Numbered from the stretch's first letter, positions 24,581 to 35,052 are shown. The stretch is 64,000 nt of DNA from Streptomyces sp. TSRI0281 (GCF_001905125.1 NZ_LWLE01000003.1:1-64000), one strand, 5' to 3'. Program-made: numbers and translations. The notes: generated from the sequence alone by a model not told the origin.

Positions 24581-26848
24581 TTACGCCGCCGGTTCGGGCT
24601 CCGGCGCGTCCGCCGTCTCCGGCTCGTCCGCCGGGTCGGCGGGCGTCTTCACGGACTCCAGCAGGAGCTGCGAGACGTCGACCACCTGGATCGATTCCTT
24701 GGCCGTGCCGTCGTTCTTCTTGCCGTTGACCGAGTCGGTCAACATGACGAGGCAGAACGGGCAGGCGGTGGAGACGATGTCCGGGTTGAGGGAGAGGGCC
24801 TCGTCGACGCGCTCGTTGTTGACGCGCTTGCCGATCCGCTCCTCCATCCACATCCGGGCACCACCGGCGCCGCAGCAGAAGCCGCGCTCCTTGTGGCGGT
24901 GCATCTCCTCGTTCCGCAGACCCGGGACCTTCGCGATGATCTCGCGCGGCGGCGAGTAGATCTTGTTGTGACGGCCCAGGTAGCACGGATCGTGATACGT
25001 GATCAGGCCCTCGACCGGGGTCACCGGGACCAGCTTGCCCTCGTCCACCAGGTGCTGGAGCAGTTGCGTGTGGTGGATGACCTCGTACTCGCCGCCGAGC
25101 TGCGGGTACTCGTTGGCGATGGTGTTGAAGCAGTGCGGGCAGGTGGCGACGATCTTCTTCGACGACTTCGGCTTCCTGGTCGCCTCGTCCTCGTCGTCCT
25201 CGCCGAACGCCATGTTCAGCATCGCGACGTTCTCCTGGCCGAGCTGCTGGAACAGCGGCTCGTTGCCCAGACGACGGGCCGAGTCACCCGTGCACTTCTC
25301 GTCGCCGCCCATGATCGCGAACTTGACGCCCGCGATGTGGAGCAGTTCGGCGAACGCCTTCGTCGTCTTCTTGGCCCGGTCCTCCAGGGCGCCCGCGCAG
25401 CCGACCCAGTACAGGTAGTCGATCTCTCCGAGGTCCTCGACGTCCTTGCCGACGATCGGGATCTCGAAGTCGACCTCCTTGGTCCACTCGACGCGCTGCT
25501 TCTTGGCGAGACCCCAGGGGTTGCCCTTCTTCTCCAGGTTCTTGAGCATCGTGCCCGCCTCGGACGGGAACGCGGACTCGATCATCACCTGGTAGCGGCG
25601 CATGTCGACGATGTGGTCGATGTGCTCGATGTCGACCGGGCACTGCTCCACGCAGGCACCGCAGGTGGTGCAGGACCACAGCACGTCCGGGTCGATGACG
25701 CCGTTCTCCTCGGCGGTGCCGACGAGGGGGCGCTCGGCCTCCGCGAGGGCGGCCGCGGGAACGTCCTTGAGGGCCTCGGCCGAAGCCTTCTCGTTGCCCT
25801 CCATGTCCTTGCCGCCACCGGCCAGCAGATACGGGGCCTTGGCGTGCGCGTGGTCGCGCAGCGACATGATCAGGAGCTTCGGGGAGAGCGGCTTTCCGGT
25901 GTTCCAGGCGGGGCACTGCGACTGGCAGCGGCCGCACTCGGTGCACGTGGAGAAGTCGAGGATGCCTTTCCAGGAGAACTGCTCGACCTGTGAGACACCG
26001 AAGACGTCGTCCTCGCCCGGGTCCTCGAAGTCGATCTCCTTGCCGCCCGACGTCATGGGCTGGAGTGCGCCCAGGGCGACGTCACCGTCGGCGTTCCGCT
26101 TGAACCAGATGTTCGGGAAGCCGAGGAAGCGGTGCCAGGCCACACCCATGTTGGTGTTGAGCGAGACCGTGATCATCCAGATCAGCGAGGTGCCGATCTT
26201 GATCATCGCGGTGAAGTAGATGAGGTTCTGGAGCGTGCCGAGGGCGAGCCCCTTGAAGGCCAGCACCAGGGGGTACGAGACGAAGTACGCCGCCTCGTAG
26301 CCCTCCACGTGGTGGATCGCGCCCTCAAGACCGCGCAGGGCCAGGATCGCGAGGCCGATGACGAGGATGACGTACTCGACGAAGTACGCCTGCCAGGCCT
26401 TGGAGCCCGCGAAGCGCGACTTGCGGCCGGCCCGGGAGGGCAGGTTCAGCAACCGGATCGCCATCAGTGTGACGATCCCGGCCACCGTCATCAGGCCGAT
26501 GAACTCGATGTACATCTCGAACGGCAGCCAGCCGCCGATGATCGGCAGCACCCAGTCGGCCTGGAAGAGCTGTCCGTACGCCTGGAGCAGCGTCGGCGGC
26601 AGGGTCAGGAAGCCGATGGCGACGAACCAGTGGGCGAAGCCGACGATGCCCCACCGGTTCATCCGGGTGTGGCCGAGGAACTCCTTGGCCAGGGTGATCG
26701 TGCGCTGCTTGGGGTTGTCGGTGCGGCTGCCTGCCGGTACCGGCTGTCCGAGTCGGACGAACCGGTAGATCTGCGCGACGGCTCGGGCGATGAGCGCAAC
26801 GCCGACGACGGTCAGCACCAGCGACACGATGATCGCGGCGAGTTGCAT
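24581..26848 (-). CDS. Membrane-bound Fe-S oxidoreductase (heterodisulfide-reductase/GlpC-like)
   Basis: 755 residues. The N-terminal ~260 residues have about six TM helices. Two 4Fe-4S motifs follow, CTECGRCQSQCP and CTTCGACVEQCP, then two CCG-type cysteine-rich domains (VGCAGALEDR with ATCPHCFNT; YHDPCYLGRHN with FCCGAGGARMWMEE). The C-terminal tail is Pro/Glu-rich. The layout matches the actinobacterial (Fe-S)-binding proteins that pass electrons between quinone and an unknown partner. GAGGAGCCCCCTA precedes the ATG. It appears monocistronic, ending at a hairpin. Confidence 0.92.
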   Translation of the reverse strand: MQLAAIIVSLVLTVVGVALIARAVAQIYRFVRLGQPVPAGSRTDNPKQRTITLAKEFLGHTRMNRWGIVGFAHWFVAIGFLTLPPTLLQAYGQLFQADWVLPIIGGWLPFEMYIEFIGLMTVAGIVTLMAIRLLNLPSRAGRKSRFAGSKAWQAYFVEYVILVIGLAILALRGLEGAIHHVEGYEAAYFVSYPLVLAFKGLALGTLQNLIYFTAMIKIGTSLIWMITVSLNTNMGVAWHRFLGFPNIWFKRNADGDVALGALQPMTSGGKEIDFEDPGEDDVFGVSQVEQFSWKGILDFSTCTECGRCQSQCPAWNTGKPLSPKLLIMSLRDHAHAKAPYLLAGGGKDMEGNEKASAEALKDVPAAALAEAERPLVGTAEENGVIDPDVLWSCTTCGACVEQCPVDIEHIDHIVDMRRYQVMIESAFPSEAGTMLKNLEKKGNPWGLAKKQRVEWTKEVDFEIPIVGKDVEDLGEIDYLYWVGCAGALEDRAKKTTKAFAELLHIAGVKFAIMGGDEKCTGDSARRLGNEPLFQQLGQENVAMLNMAFGEDDEDEATRKPKSSKKIVATCPHCFNTIANEYPQLGGEYEVIHHTQLLQHLVDEGKLVPVTPVEGLITYHDPCYLGRHNKIYSPPREIIAKVPGLRNEEMHRHKERGFCCGAGGARMWMEERIGKRVNNERVDEALSLNPDIVSTACPFCLVMLTDSVNGKKNDGTAKESIQVVDVSQLLLESVKTPADPADEPETADAPEPEPAA

Positions 26849-26930
26849 TAGGGGGCTCCTCGGGCCTGCGAGGGTGGGGATCCAGCACTACTAAGCAGTA
26901 ACTTAATCAGTCTGTGCTGACACTATCCAC

Positions 26931-27845
26931 TTATTCCGCGACGCTGTAGCCGGGCAAGCGGTGATCTGTGTCGCTCAGGTGTGCCTTGCCGCGCCGGGCG
27001 AGCCCGCGAAGCGCCGCACGCAGCGGACGGTGTACGGATTCCGCCAGGATGACGAGGTCGAGCACCGTTCCGCGGTGCTCGGCGTAGTGCTGGTCGAGCA
27101 GATCGGGTTCGTCCCAGGGCATCCCGGAACGGGCCCGTACCTGGGCCAAGCCTGTCAGGCCCGGTCGCAGCTCCTGACGCCAGTGCCCGGATCCGGCCCC
27201 CGCGGCCCCCGGGTCGCCCGGCGCGAGCGGGGTCGGGCCGACGAGGGAGAGGTCTCCCCGTACGACGTGGGGCAGCCGGGAGAGGATGTCGAGCCGGAGC
27301 CTGCGGGTGCGCAGGGAGCGCAGTTCGAAGGCCCGGCCGTGCAGACCGGTCAGGGTCCGGCGCTCCAGTACGCCGCCGGGCGGGCGTTTCACCATCAGCG
27401 CGAGGGCGCCCGCCGCCAGGGCGGGGGTGGCCAGGGCCAGGAGGGCCGAGCCGATCATCAGGTCCAGTACCCGTTTGGCCGTCACGCGGGAGGTGAAGAG
27501 GCGTACCGCGTCCAGGACTGTCCACGCCGCCGTACGTACCGCCGCGCGCAGCGATGCCGGTCGCGTCGCCGTTCGTCGGGGCCGTGCCCGTCCGGGGCCG
27601 TACGCGGCGGACCGGCCCCGGACGGCGGACCGGCCCCAGTCGGCGGACCGGCCCCACGCCCCGGACCGGCCCCATGCCCCGGACCGGCCCCGCGCACCGG
27701 ACCGGCCCCATGCCCCGGACCGGCCCCGCGCACCGGACCGGCCCCGCGCACCGGACCGGCCCCACGCCCCGGACCGGCCCCACGCGCCGGGTCGCCGCTG
27801 CCGCTCCGCGCGCCGCCGTCTGGGGTTCTGCCTCGCGTTCCGCAT
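26931..27845 (-). CDS. Sugar transferase (WcaJ-type) with an N-terminal six-residue repeat tract
   Basis: 304 residues. Residues ~20-80 are ten repeats of GAWGRS/GARGRS encoded by the 18-bp minisatellite. The rest has the bacterial sugar transferase pattern: KRVLDLMIGSALLALATPAL (TM with the DL motif), LRTRRLRLD, LPHVVRGDLSLVGPTPL and RPGLTGLAQVRARSGMPWDE with a late LDQHY. Such enzymes start glycan assembly by transferring sugar-1-phosphate to undecaprenyl phosphate. The region is shorter than a usual WcaJ, lacking the N-terminal multi-TM part. The start is uncertain because the repeat tract obscures it. Confidence 0.75.
   Translation of the reverse strand: MRNARQNPRRRRAERQRRPGAWGRSGAWGRSGARGRSGARGRSGAWGRSGARGRSGAWGRSGAWGRSADWGRSAVRGRSAAYGPGRARPRRTATRPASLRAAVRTAAWTVLDAVRLFTSRVTAKRVLDLMIGSALLALATPALAAGALALMVKRPPGGVLERRTLTGLHGRAFELRSLRTRRLRLDILSRLPHVVRGDLSLVGPTPLAPGDPGAAGAGSGHWRQELRPGLTGLAQVRARSGMPWDEPDLLDQHYAEHRGTVLDLVILAESVHRPLRAALRGLARRGKAHLSDTDHRLPGYSVAE
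27609..27788. repeat. 18-bp minisatellite, ten copies, inside the sugar transferase gene
   Basis: GGACCGGCCCC begins at 27609 and recurs exactly every 18 bp to 27771. The spacer alternates among a few sequences (CACGCCC, CATGCCC, CGCGCAC). As the period is a multiple of three it adds or removes six residues without a frameshift. Confidence 0.93.
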
Positions 27846-28045
27846 CGCGTCCGCCCGGGGTTCGAGGTCCGATGGTGTGCCGCTTATGACCGGCTCACGG
27901 CATTTTGTGACAGAACGATGCCACGGTGCGATGGTGGGGCGAGGGGTGCGCGGGGCGTGGCGCGGGATGTGCTGCGGGATGAACCGCGTTCAGACGGGTC
28001 GGCGTCTCGGGGAAAGTCCTGGTAGCGCTGGGGGTGAGCACCTAA

Positions 28046-28066
28046 GTTGAGTCGCTGCGGCTCAGG
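28046..28066. promoter_or_regulatory. Degenerate HAIR (HspR operator) upstream of dnaK
   Basis: GTTGAGT-N7-GCTCAGG, three mismatches from the CTTGAGT-N7-ACTCAAG consensus, 52 bp upstream of the perfect site. Confidence 0.6.
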
Positions 28067-28070
28067 TCTG

Positions 28071-28099
28071 TTGACTCTGGGGCGGGTGTCATGCATTCT
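28071..28099 (+). promoter_or_regulatory. dnaK promoter
   Basis: TTGACT at 28071 and CATTCT at 28094 with a 17-bp spacer. The -10 box overlaps the first bases of the perfect HAIR site, so bound HspR would block polymerase. Confidence 0.65.
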
Positions 28100-28118
28100 T
28101 GAGTCAGATCCACTCAAG
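28098..28118. promoter_or_regulatory. Perfect HAIR site (HspR operator) of the dnaK operon
   Basis: CTTGAGT-CAGATCC-ACTCAAG matches the HspR-associated inverted repeat exactly. It sits 21 bp upstream of the dnaK start codon and overlaps the promoter. Confidence 0.93.
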
Positions 28119-28121
28119 TAG

Positions 28122-30634
<2,513 letters not shown>

Positions 30635-30666
30635 CATCCCGTCCGACCATCCCGGTGCTCACCGCC

Positions 30667-30704
30667 CGGCCGAGCGACCGGCCAACAGGCCGGTCGCTCG
30701 GCCG
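30667..30704 (+). terminator. Intra-operon hairpin between grpE and dnaJ
   Basis: Perfect 17-bp stem starting CGGCCGAGCGACCGGCC, 4-nt loop AACA, no T-run. Within an operon it may attenuate transcription or protect the upstream mRNA. Confidence 0.7.
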
Positions 30705-30727
30705 ATCGTCCGGAAGGAGGGACGTCG

Positions 30728-31909
30728 ATGAGCACGAAGGACTTCGTCGAGAAGGACTACTACAAGGTCCTCGGCGTCCCCAAGGACGCCACCGACGCCG
30801 AGATCAAGAAGGCGTACCGCAAGCTCGCCCGCGAGTTCCACCCGGACGCCAACAAGGGTGACGCCAAGGCGGAGTCGCGCTTCAAGGAGATCTCCGAGGC
30901 GAACGACGTCCTCGGTGACACCAAGAAGCGCAAGGAGTACGACGAGGCGCGCGCCCTCTTCGGCAACGGCGGCTTCCGCGCCGGTCCCGGTGGCGCGGGA
31001 GGCAACTTCGACCTGGGCGACCTCTTCGGCGGCGCCCAGCGGGGCGGCCAGCCCGGTGGCGCCGGCGGGTTCGGCGGCGGTGGCGGTCTGGGCGACGTCT
31101 TCGGCGGCCTGTTCAACCGCGGCGGTACGGGCACGCGTGTGCAGCCGCGCCGCGGCCAGGACATCGAGTCCGAGGTGACGCTCAGCTTCACCGAGGCGGT
31201 CGACGGGGCCACGGTCCCGCTGCGGATGTCCAGCCAGGCGCCCTGCAAGGCGTGTTCGGGCACCGGCGACAAGAACGGCACCCCGAGGGTCTGCCCGACC
31301 TGCGTCGGCACCGGCCAGGTCTCGCGCGGCAGCGGCGGCGGCTTCTCGCTCACCGACCCCTGTGTGGACTGCAAGGGCCGGGGCCTCATCGCCCAGGACC
31401 CCTGCGAGGTCTGCAAGGGCAGCGGCCGGGCGAAGTCGGCCCGCACCATGCAGGTCAGGATTCCCGCGGGCGTCCTGGACGGCCAGCGGATCCGGCTGCG
31501 CGGCAAGGGCAGCCCGGGGGAGCGCGGCGGTCCGGCCGGCGACCTCTATGTCGTCGTCCATGTCGACGCCCACCCGGTCTTCGGCCGCAAGGGCGACAAC
31601 CTCACCGTCACCGTGCCCGTCACCTTCGCGGAGGCGGCGCTCGGCGGCGAGGTGAAGGTCCCCACGCTCGGCGGACCCGCGGTCACCCTGAAGCTTCCGG
31701 CCGGCACCCCCAACGGGCGTACGATGCGGGCCCGCGGCAAGGGCGCGGTACGCAAGGACGGCACCCGCGGCGACCTTCTGGTCACCGTCGAGGTGGATGT
31801 GCCCACGGACCTCCCGCAGGAGGCCAAGGACGCGCTGGAGACCTACCGGAAGGCGACCGCGGACCAGGACCCGCGGGCGGAGCTGTTCCAGGCTGCGAAG
31901 GGAGCTTGA
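30728..31909 (+). CDS. dnaJ: Chaperone DnaJ (Hsp40, type I)
   Basis: 393 residues. The J-domain is at about 10-75, with the YRKLAREFHPDANKG HPD motif; then a Gly-rich linker (GGAGGFGGGGGLGD), four CxxCxGxG zinc repeats (CKACSGTG, CPTCVGTG, CVDCKGRG, CEVCKGSG) and the two C-terminal substrate-binding domains (VRIPAGVLDGQRIRLRGKG). It delivers clients to DnaK and stimulates its ATPase. GGAAGGAGGG precedes the ATG. Its stop is 1 bp before hspR. Confidence 0.98.
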   Translation: MSTKDFVEKDYYKVLGVPKDATDAEIKKAYRKLAREFHPDANKGDAKAESRFKEISEANDVLGDTKKRKEYDEARALFGNGGFRAGPGGAGGNFDLGDLFGGAQRGGQPGGAGGFGGGGGLGDVFGGLFNRGGTGTRVQPRRGQDIESEVTLSFTEAVDGATVPLRMSSQAPCKACSGTGDKNGTPRVCPTCVGTGQVSRGSGGGFSLTDPCVDCKGRGLIAQDPCEVCKGSGRAKSARTMQVRIPAGVLDGQRIRLRGKGSPGERGGPAGDLYVVVHVDAHPVFGRKGDNLTVTVPVTFAEAALGGEVKVPTLGGPAVTLKLPAGTPNGRTMRARGKGAVRKDGTRGDLLVTVEVDVPTDLPQEAKDALETYRKATADQDPRAELFQAAKGA

Positions 31910-31910
31910 G

Positions 31911-32357
31911 ATGGACGGCCGTCGACGTAATCCGTATCAGCTGACCGATGAATCACCTGTGTACGTGATCTCGATCGCGGCCCAGCTCTCGGGCCTCCAC
32001 CCGCAGACGCTGCGTCAGTACGACCGTCTCGGCCTCGTCTCCCCGGACCGCACGGCCGGGCGCGGCAGGCGCTACTCGGCCCGCGACATCGAGCTGCTGC
32101 GCACCGTGCAGCAGCTGTCGCAGGACGAGGGCATCAACCTGGCCGGCATCAAACGCATCATCGAGCTGGAGAACCAGGTCGCCGCCCTCCAGCAGCGCGT
32201 CGCCGAGCTCTCGGCGGCGGTGGACGGCGCGGCGGTCGCCATGCAGCAGCGCGAGGCGCAGGTGCATGCCTCGTACCGCCGTGATCTGGTGCCGTACCAG
32301 GACGTGCAGCAGACCAGCGCGCTGGTGGTCTGGCGGCCGAAGAAGCCGAAGGGCTGA
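31911..32357 (+). CDS. hspR: Heat-shock repressor HspR
   Basis: 148 residues of the MerR family. The winged helix-turn-helix PVYVISIAAQLSGLHPQTLRQ is followed by YDRLGLVSPDRTAGRGRRYSARDI and a dimerisation coiled coil (ELENQVAALQQRVAELSAAV). It binds HAIR sites such as those upstream of dnaK and clpB in this window, using DnaK as co-repressor in Streptomyces. It is the last gene of the dnaK operon, so it is autoregulated. Confidence 0.98.
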   Translation: MDGRRRNPYQLTDESPVYVISIAAQLSGLHPQTLRQYDRLGLVSPDRTAGRGRRYSARDIELLRTVQQLSQDEGINLAGIKRIIELENQVAALQQRVAELSAAVDGAAVAMQQREAQVHASYRRDLVPYQDVQQTSALVVWRPKKPKG

Positions 32358-32423
32358 GCCGGGCGGCGCTGCGAGGCGGCCGGGCGGCGCCGCGAGGCGT
32401 TGCTCCGGAGCCCATACGTGAAC

Positions 32424-32473
32424 CGCAGGGCCCGTCACCCGGGAGTCCACTTCCGGGAGGCGGGCCCTGCGGC
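32424..32473. terminator. Terminator after hspR, shared with the LuxR-type gene
   Basis: Outer arms CCGCAGGGCCCG / CGGGCCCTGCGG and an inner CCGGGA stem. It lies between convergent hspR and the minus-strand regulator. Confidence 0.8.
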
Positions 32474-32487
32474 GCGCTCCGGGGCGT

Positions 32488-33468
32488 TCAGGAGTCCTGG
32501 TCGAGGATTCCCGACCGGGCGATCAGATAGCCGAGCTGGGCCCGGCTGCTGCTGCCCAGGGCGGCGGAGAGCTTGGCGACGTGCGCCCGGCAGGTCCGGA
32601 CGTTCATGCCCAGACGCCGGGCGATGGAGTCGTCCACATGGCCCTCGACGAGCAGTTGGGCGATGGAGCGCTGGACCCCGCTGATGCCCTTGGGCGTCGG
32701 TTCGTACTTGACTTCCTCCCGCAGCGGCGCGGCGCGGCTCCACAACTGCTCGAAGACCTTGGCCAGGTACTGCACGAGCCCGGGGTGGCGCAGTTCGAGC
32801 GCTACTCGGCGGTCGTCCGTGGCGGGGATGAAGGCGACGGTGTGGTCGAAGATCATCAGCCGTTCGATGAGCTCTTCGAGGGTGCGGATCTCGACCTTGC
32901 CCGCCGTCATGCGGTCCGCGTACGTCAGGGTGCCGTGGCTGTGGCGGATGGTGTGCTGGTAGAGCGAGCGCATGCCGACGCCGCGTTCGGCGAGCATGTT
33001 CCCGCGCTCCACGGCGATGTTGAGGGTGCCCTCGCTGCGGCCGCCGCCCGGCTGGATGGTCAGGACCTCCGACCGGCATTCGGCCATGGCGAGCTCGATG
33101 GAGGCGTTGATCCGGTCGATTCCCTCAAGCACCGTGATCGCGTGCGTGGTGGGTGTCTGGGCGCTGATGGCCATGAACGGTTCGAAGGTGTCGGTCAGCT
33201 CGACGGAGAGCTGTCTGCGGGCCTGGATCTCCCGCTCGATCGGATGGAGCCGCTGCGTCAGCGCGGCGGACGGCGGTACCGGCCGGAGCCAGGCGTCGTC
33301 GGCCGGATCGGGATGAAGCAGGGCGAACTCCAGCAGACAGGGCGCGGCCGCCACTTCGGAGCGGGCGATCTTGCCCACGCTCAGCGCGCTGGCGTAGAGC
33401 CGTATCCCCTCCTCGCACAGGGCGGTGACAGAGTGGGGATGTGTCGTATTTGTGCTGTTTATTGTCAA
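32488..33468 (-). CDS. LuxR-type helix-turn-helix regulator with an upstream sensor region
   Basis: 326 residues from TTG 33468, chosen for the GGTGGAG ribosome site 5 bp upstream; an ATG at 33489 is an alternative. The N-terminal ~250 residues look like a TrmB-type sugar-binding or PLD-like sensor (EVLTIQPGG, RGVGMRSLYQHTIRHSHGTLTYADRM). The C-terminal ~60 residues are a LuxR helix-turn-helix (LLVEGHVDDSIARRLGMNVRTCRAHVAKLSAALG). It is divergent from the DLVWD peptide operon and probably controls it. Confidence 0.85.
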   Translation of the reverse strand: MTINSTNTTHPHSVTALCEEGIRLYASALSVGKIARSEVAAAPCLLEFALLHPDPADDAWLRPVPPSAALTQRLHPIEREIQARRQLSVELTDTFEPFMAISAQTPTTHAITVLEGIDRINASIELAMAECRSEVLTIQPGGGRSEGTLNIAVERGNMLAERGVGMRSLYQHTIRHSHGTLTYADRMTAGKVEIRTLEELIERLMIFDHTVAFIPATDDRRVALELRHPGLVQYLAKVFEQLWSRAAPLREEVKYEPTPKGISGVQRSIAQLLVEGHVDDSIARRLGMNVRTCRAHVAKLSAALGSSSRAQLGYLIARSGILDQDS

Positions 33469-33480
33469 TTCTCCACCCCC

Positions 33481-33507
33481 CAGGAACATGAAACTACAGG
33501 AACATGA
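33481..33507. promoter_or_regulatory. Direct repeat CAGGAACATGA x2, operator candidate
   Basis: Two identical 11-mers 16 bp apart, between the LuxR-type regulator and the DLVWD peptide gene, and just upstream of the regulator's start. They could be regulator-binding half-sites. Confidence 0.45.
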
Positions 33508-33581
33508 TGCATCGATCCTGTGGCATTGACGTGCCTGAATGAGCCATCGTCTTGTCATGCGGGGGAGAGGAAACCTTGGAA

Positions 33582-33920
33582 GTGAGGACGAAGCCGACTA
33601 TGGGTAGCAAAATGCTTCGCTCGGCGCTTGCCGCGGCCTTCTCCGCTGGGCTGGCGATCGGAGCGATCAGTATCCAGGACCTGGTCTGGGACAGTGCGCC
33701 CACCGACATGGCAGGCGCGCAGACGCAGGCCGCACCCCCGCCGGATCTGGTGTGGGACGTGGCGCCGGCCGGGGCGAAGGCCTCGTACGTCCGGGCCCTG
33801 CCCCCGCCGGACCTGGTGTGGGACGTGGCGCCGGTCGGATCGAAGCCGGCGCAGGCCCGGGACGTGGCCCCGCCCGATCTGGTGTGGGACATCGCGCCAC
33901 GAGCGACGGCGCGGGCATGA
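33582..33920 (+). CDS. Secreted peptide with four DLVWD repeats at 22-residue spacing
   Basis: About 112 residues from GTG 33582; a TTG at 33576 or ATG at 33600 also fits the GAGAGGAAAC ribosome site. A basic start and hydrophobic stretch (MLRSALAAAFSAGLAIGAIS) look like a signal peptide. Then DLVWDSAP, DLVWDVAP, DLVWDVAP and DLVWDIAP begin exactly 22 residues (66 bp) apart, the last three preceded by PP. The linkers are Ala/Pro/Gly/Lys-rich and variable, as in repeat precursors cut into short peptides. It is divergent from a LuxR-type regulator and overlaps the next gene by 4 nt. No family is recognised; it may be a RiPP precursor or a secreted signal. Confidence 0.75.
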   Translation: MRTKPTMGSKMLRSALAAAFSAGLAIGAISIQDLVWDSAPTDMAGAQTQAAPPPDLVWDVAPAGAKASYVRALPPPDLVWDVAPVGSKPAQARDVAPPDLVWDIAPRATARA

Positions 33921-34234
33921 TCCCCCCGGACGACCGCACCTTCCGGCGGGAAATGGCCACGGCGTACCGCTCAGGGTGGCATTTCATCGATCTGCTCACG
34001 GCACTCCCCCACCGTGGCGATTCGTTGATGGTCACCCTGTTCGGAGAGCCGATCGTCGTGGTGATGGAGGAGGACGAGGGCGTCCGCGCCTATCGCTGTC
34101 TCCGTCGGCCCCGCGGTGCCCCGCAGCCGGTCCGCTGTGCCGTGAGGTACGGCATGATTTTCGTCAATCTCGACCAGCGTGATCATGAGCTGTTCGAAAC
34201 AGAAGCCATCTCCGCCACCCCCCGCAGTGCCTGA
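33917..34234 (+). CDS. Small Rieske-like protein lacking histidine ligands
   Basis: 105 residues; its ATG overlaps the stop of the DLVWD peptide gene. The sequence resembles the Rieske domain of ring-hydroxylating oxygenases (SLMVTLFGEPIVVVMEEDEGVRAYRC...RGAP...VRYGMIFVNLD). Cys61 and Cys74 remain at the ligand positions, but the two His ligands are replaced (CLRR for CxHR, CAVRYG for CxYHG), so a 2Fe-2S cluster is unlikely. It has no transmembrane segment and no catalytic oxygenase domain. Coupling to the peptide suggests a binding or modifying role; this is inference. Confidence 0.65.
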   Translation: MIPPDDRTFRREMATAYRSGWHFIDLLTALPHRGDSLMVTLFGEPIVVVMEEDEGVRAYRCLRRPRGAPQPVRCAVRYGMIFVNLDQRDHELFETEAISATPRSA

Positions 34235-34281
34235 GCGATTCCCCCGTCGTTCCCTATCGCTCAGGCGCTTCCCCCACACAG

Positions 34282-34314
34282 CGGCGCCACCGTGACCTGA
34301 ACACGGTGGCGCCG
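34282..34314. terminator. Bidirectional terminator
   Basis: Perfect 13-bp stem CGGCGCCACCGTG / CACGGTGGCGCCG with a 7-nt loop, between the Rieske-like gene and the convergent PPOX gene. Confidence 0.82.
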
Positions 34315-34339
34315 TTGTGCTGTTCCGTCGCGGGCCGGC

Positions 34340-34741
34340 TCAGGCCCTGCCGAGTGCCCGGTCCAGGGCGATCTCGATGACGACCCGGTCCGGGCTGGGC
34401 TTCGGCGTGCGCTCGTAGCGCTCCGTGTAACGGCGTACCGCGTCGTCGACGCTCTCCTGGTCCATGCGGATCGTCGCGCGGCCCTCCAGCGTCGCCCAGC
34501 GGGCGCGGTGCGTCTGGCAGACGGCGACCCGTGCCCCGTCCGGGCCCGCGGCCAGGATGTTGGCGACCTTGCGGCTGTTCTTGTTGGTGATGACGCGGGC
34601 GAGCCCCGCCTCGGGGTCGTACGTCACGCCGACGGGCACCACGTGCGGGGTGCCGTTCGGGCGGAGCGTCGTCAGGGTGCACAGATGGCGCTCGCGCCAG
34701 AAGGCCAGGTACTCGGGGCTGGGATCGCGTACGTCGGGCAT
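34340..34741 (-). CDS. PPOX-class F420-dependent oxidoreductase
   Basis: 133 residues of the split-barrel flavin/F420 fold: LCTLTTLRPNGTPHVVPVGV, ITNKNSRKVANILA and ARWATLEGRATI, all typical of actinobacterial PPOX-class F420-dependent enzymes. It probably reduces an unknown small molecule with F420H2. The ATG lies within a GC-rich promoter region shared with clpB; the gene is monocistronic, ending at the hairpin just downstream. Confidence 0.9.
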   Translation of the reverse strand: MPDVRDPSPEYLAFWRERHLCTLTTLRPNGTPHVVPVGVTYDPEAGLARVITNKNSRKVANILAAGPDGARVAVCQTHRARWATLEGRATIRMDQESVDDAVRRYTERYERTPKPSPDRVVIEIALDRALGRA

Positions 34742-35052
34742 GCCCGAAGCGTAGGCGCCCGAGGGGGCGTGCTGCGGTGGCGGGCCGGGGTGGCGAACGG
34801 TTCACTCGGATCAGGGCCCGGAACGGATCAGCGCCGGGGCGGCCGGAGGCGGACCGGACCGGGGCCGGGACCGGCGGTGCCCGGGCGTGGATATGTGTCC
34901 TCGGGCCGAAGTCGTCACAGGCCGAGGTACGTCTTCAGGCTTGAGTGGAATAGACTCAACTTTGTACACCTTGATTGAGTCAATAGGGACCGGGCGCCGC
35001 CCGGTCCCCCGCCGGACCCGAGAAGCACCACCGCAAGGAGGAGAGAGCGCAC
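34742..35052. other. Divergent promoter region of PPOX gene and clpB
   Basis: 311 bp. It contains the HAIR operator at 34940-34960 and a nearby half-site TTGATTGAGTCAA at 34971. The AT-rich patch around the HAIR site is the likely clpB promoter. Confidence 0.6.
34940..34960. promoter_or_regulatory. HAIR site (HspR operator) of clpB
   Basis: CTTGAGT-GGAATAG-ACTCAAC has one mismatch from the consensus, 93 bp upstream of the clpB start. It places clpB in the HspR regulon with the dnaK operon. Confidence 0.9.

Noticed and set aside
23249-25993. A 914-codon plus-strand frame
   Set aside because: Antisense to the FG-GAP and Fe-S genes, low-complexity Arg/Val/Gly composition, no motifs.
26923-27783. 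Alternative frame of 286 codons opposite or overlapping the sugar transferase
   Set aside because: It arises from the 18-bp repeat and GC bias; the called frame has sugar transferase motifs.
27609-27788. CRISPR array
   Set aside because: 18-bp contiguous repeats inside a reading frame, with no spacers; a coding minisatellite.
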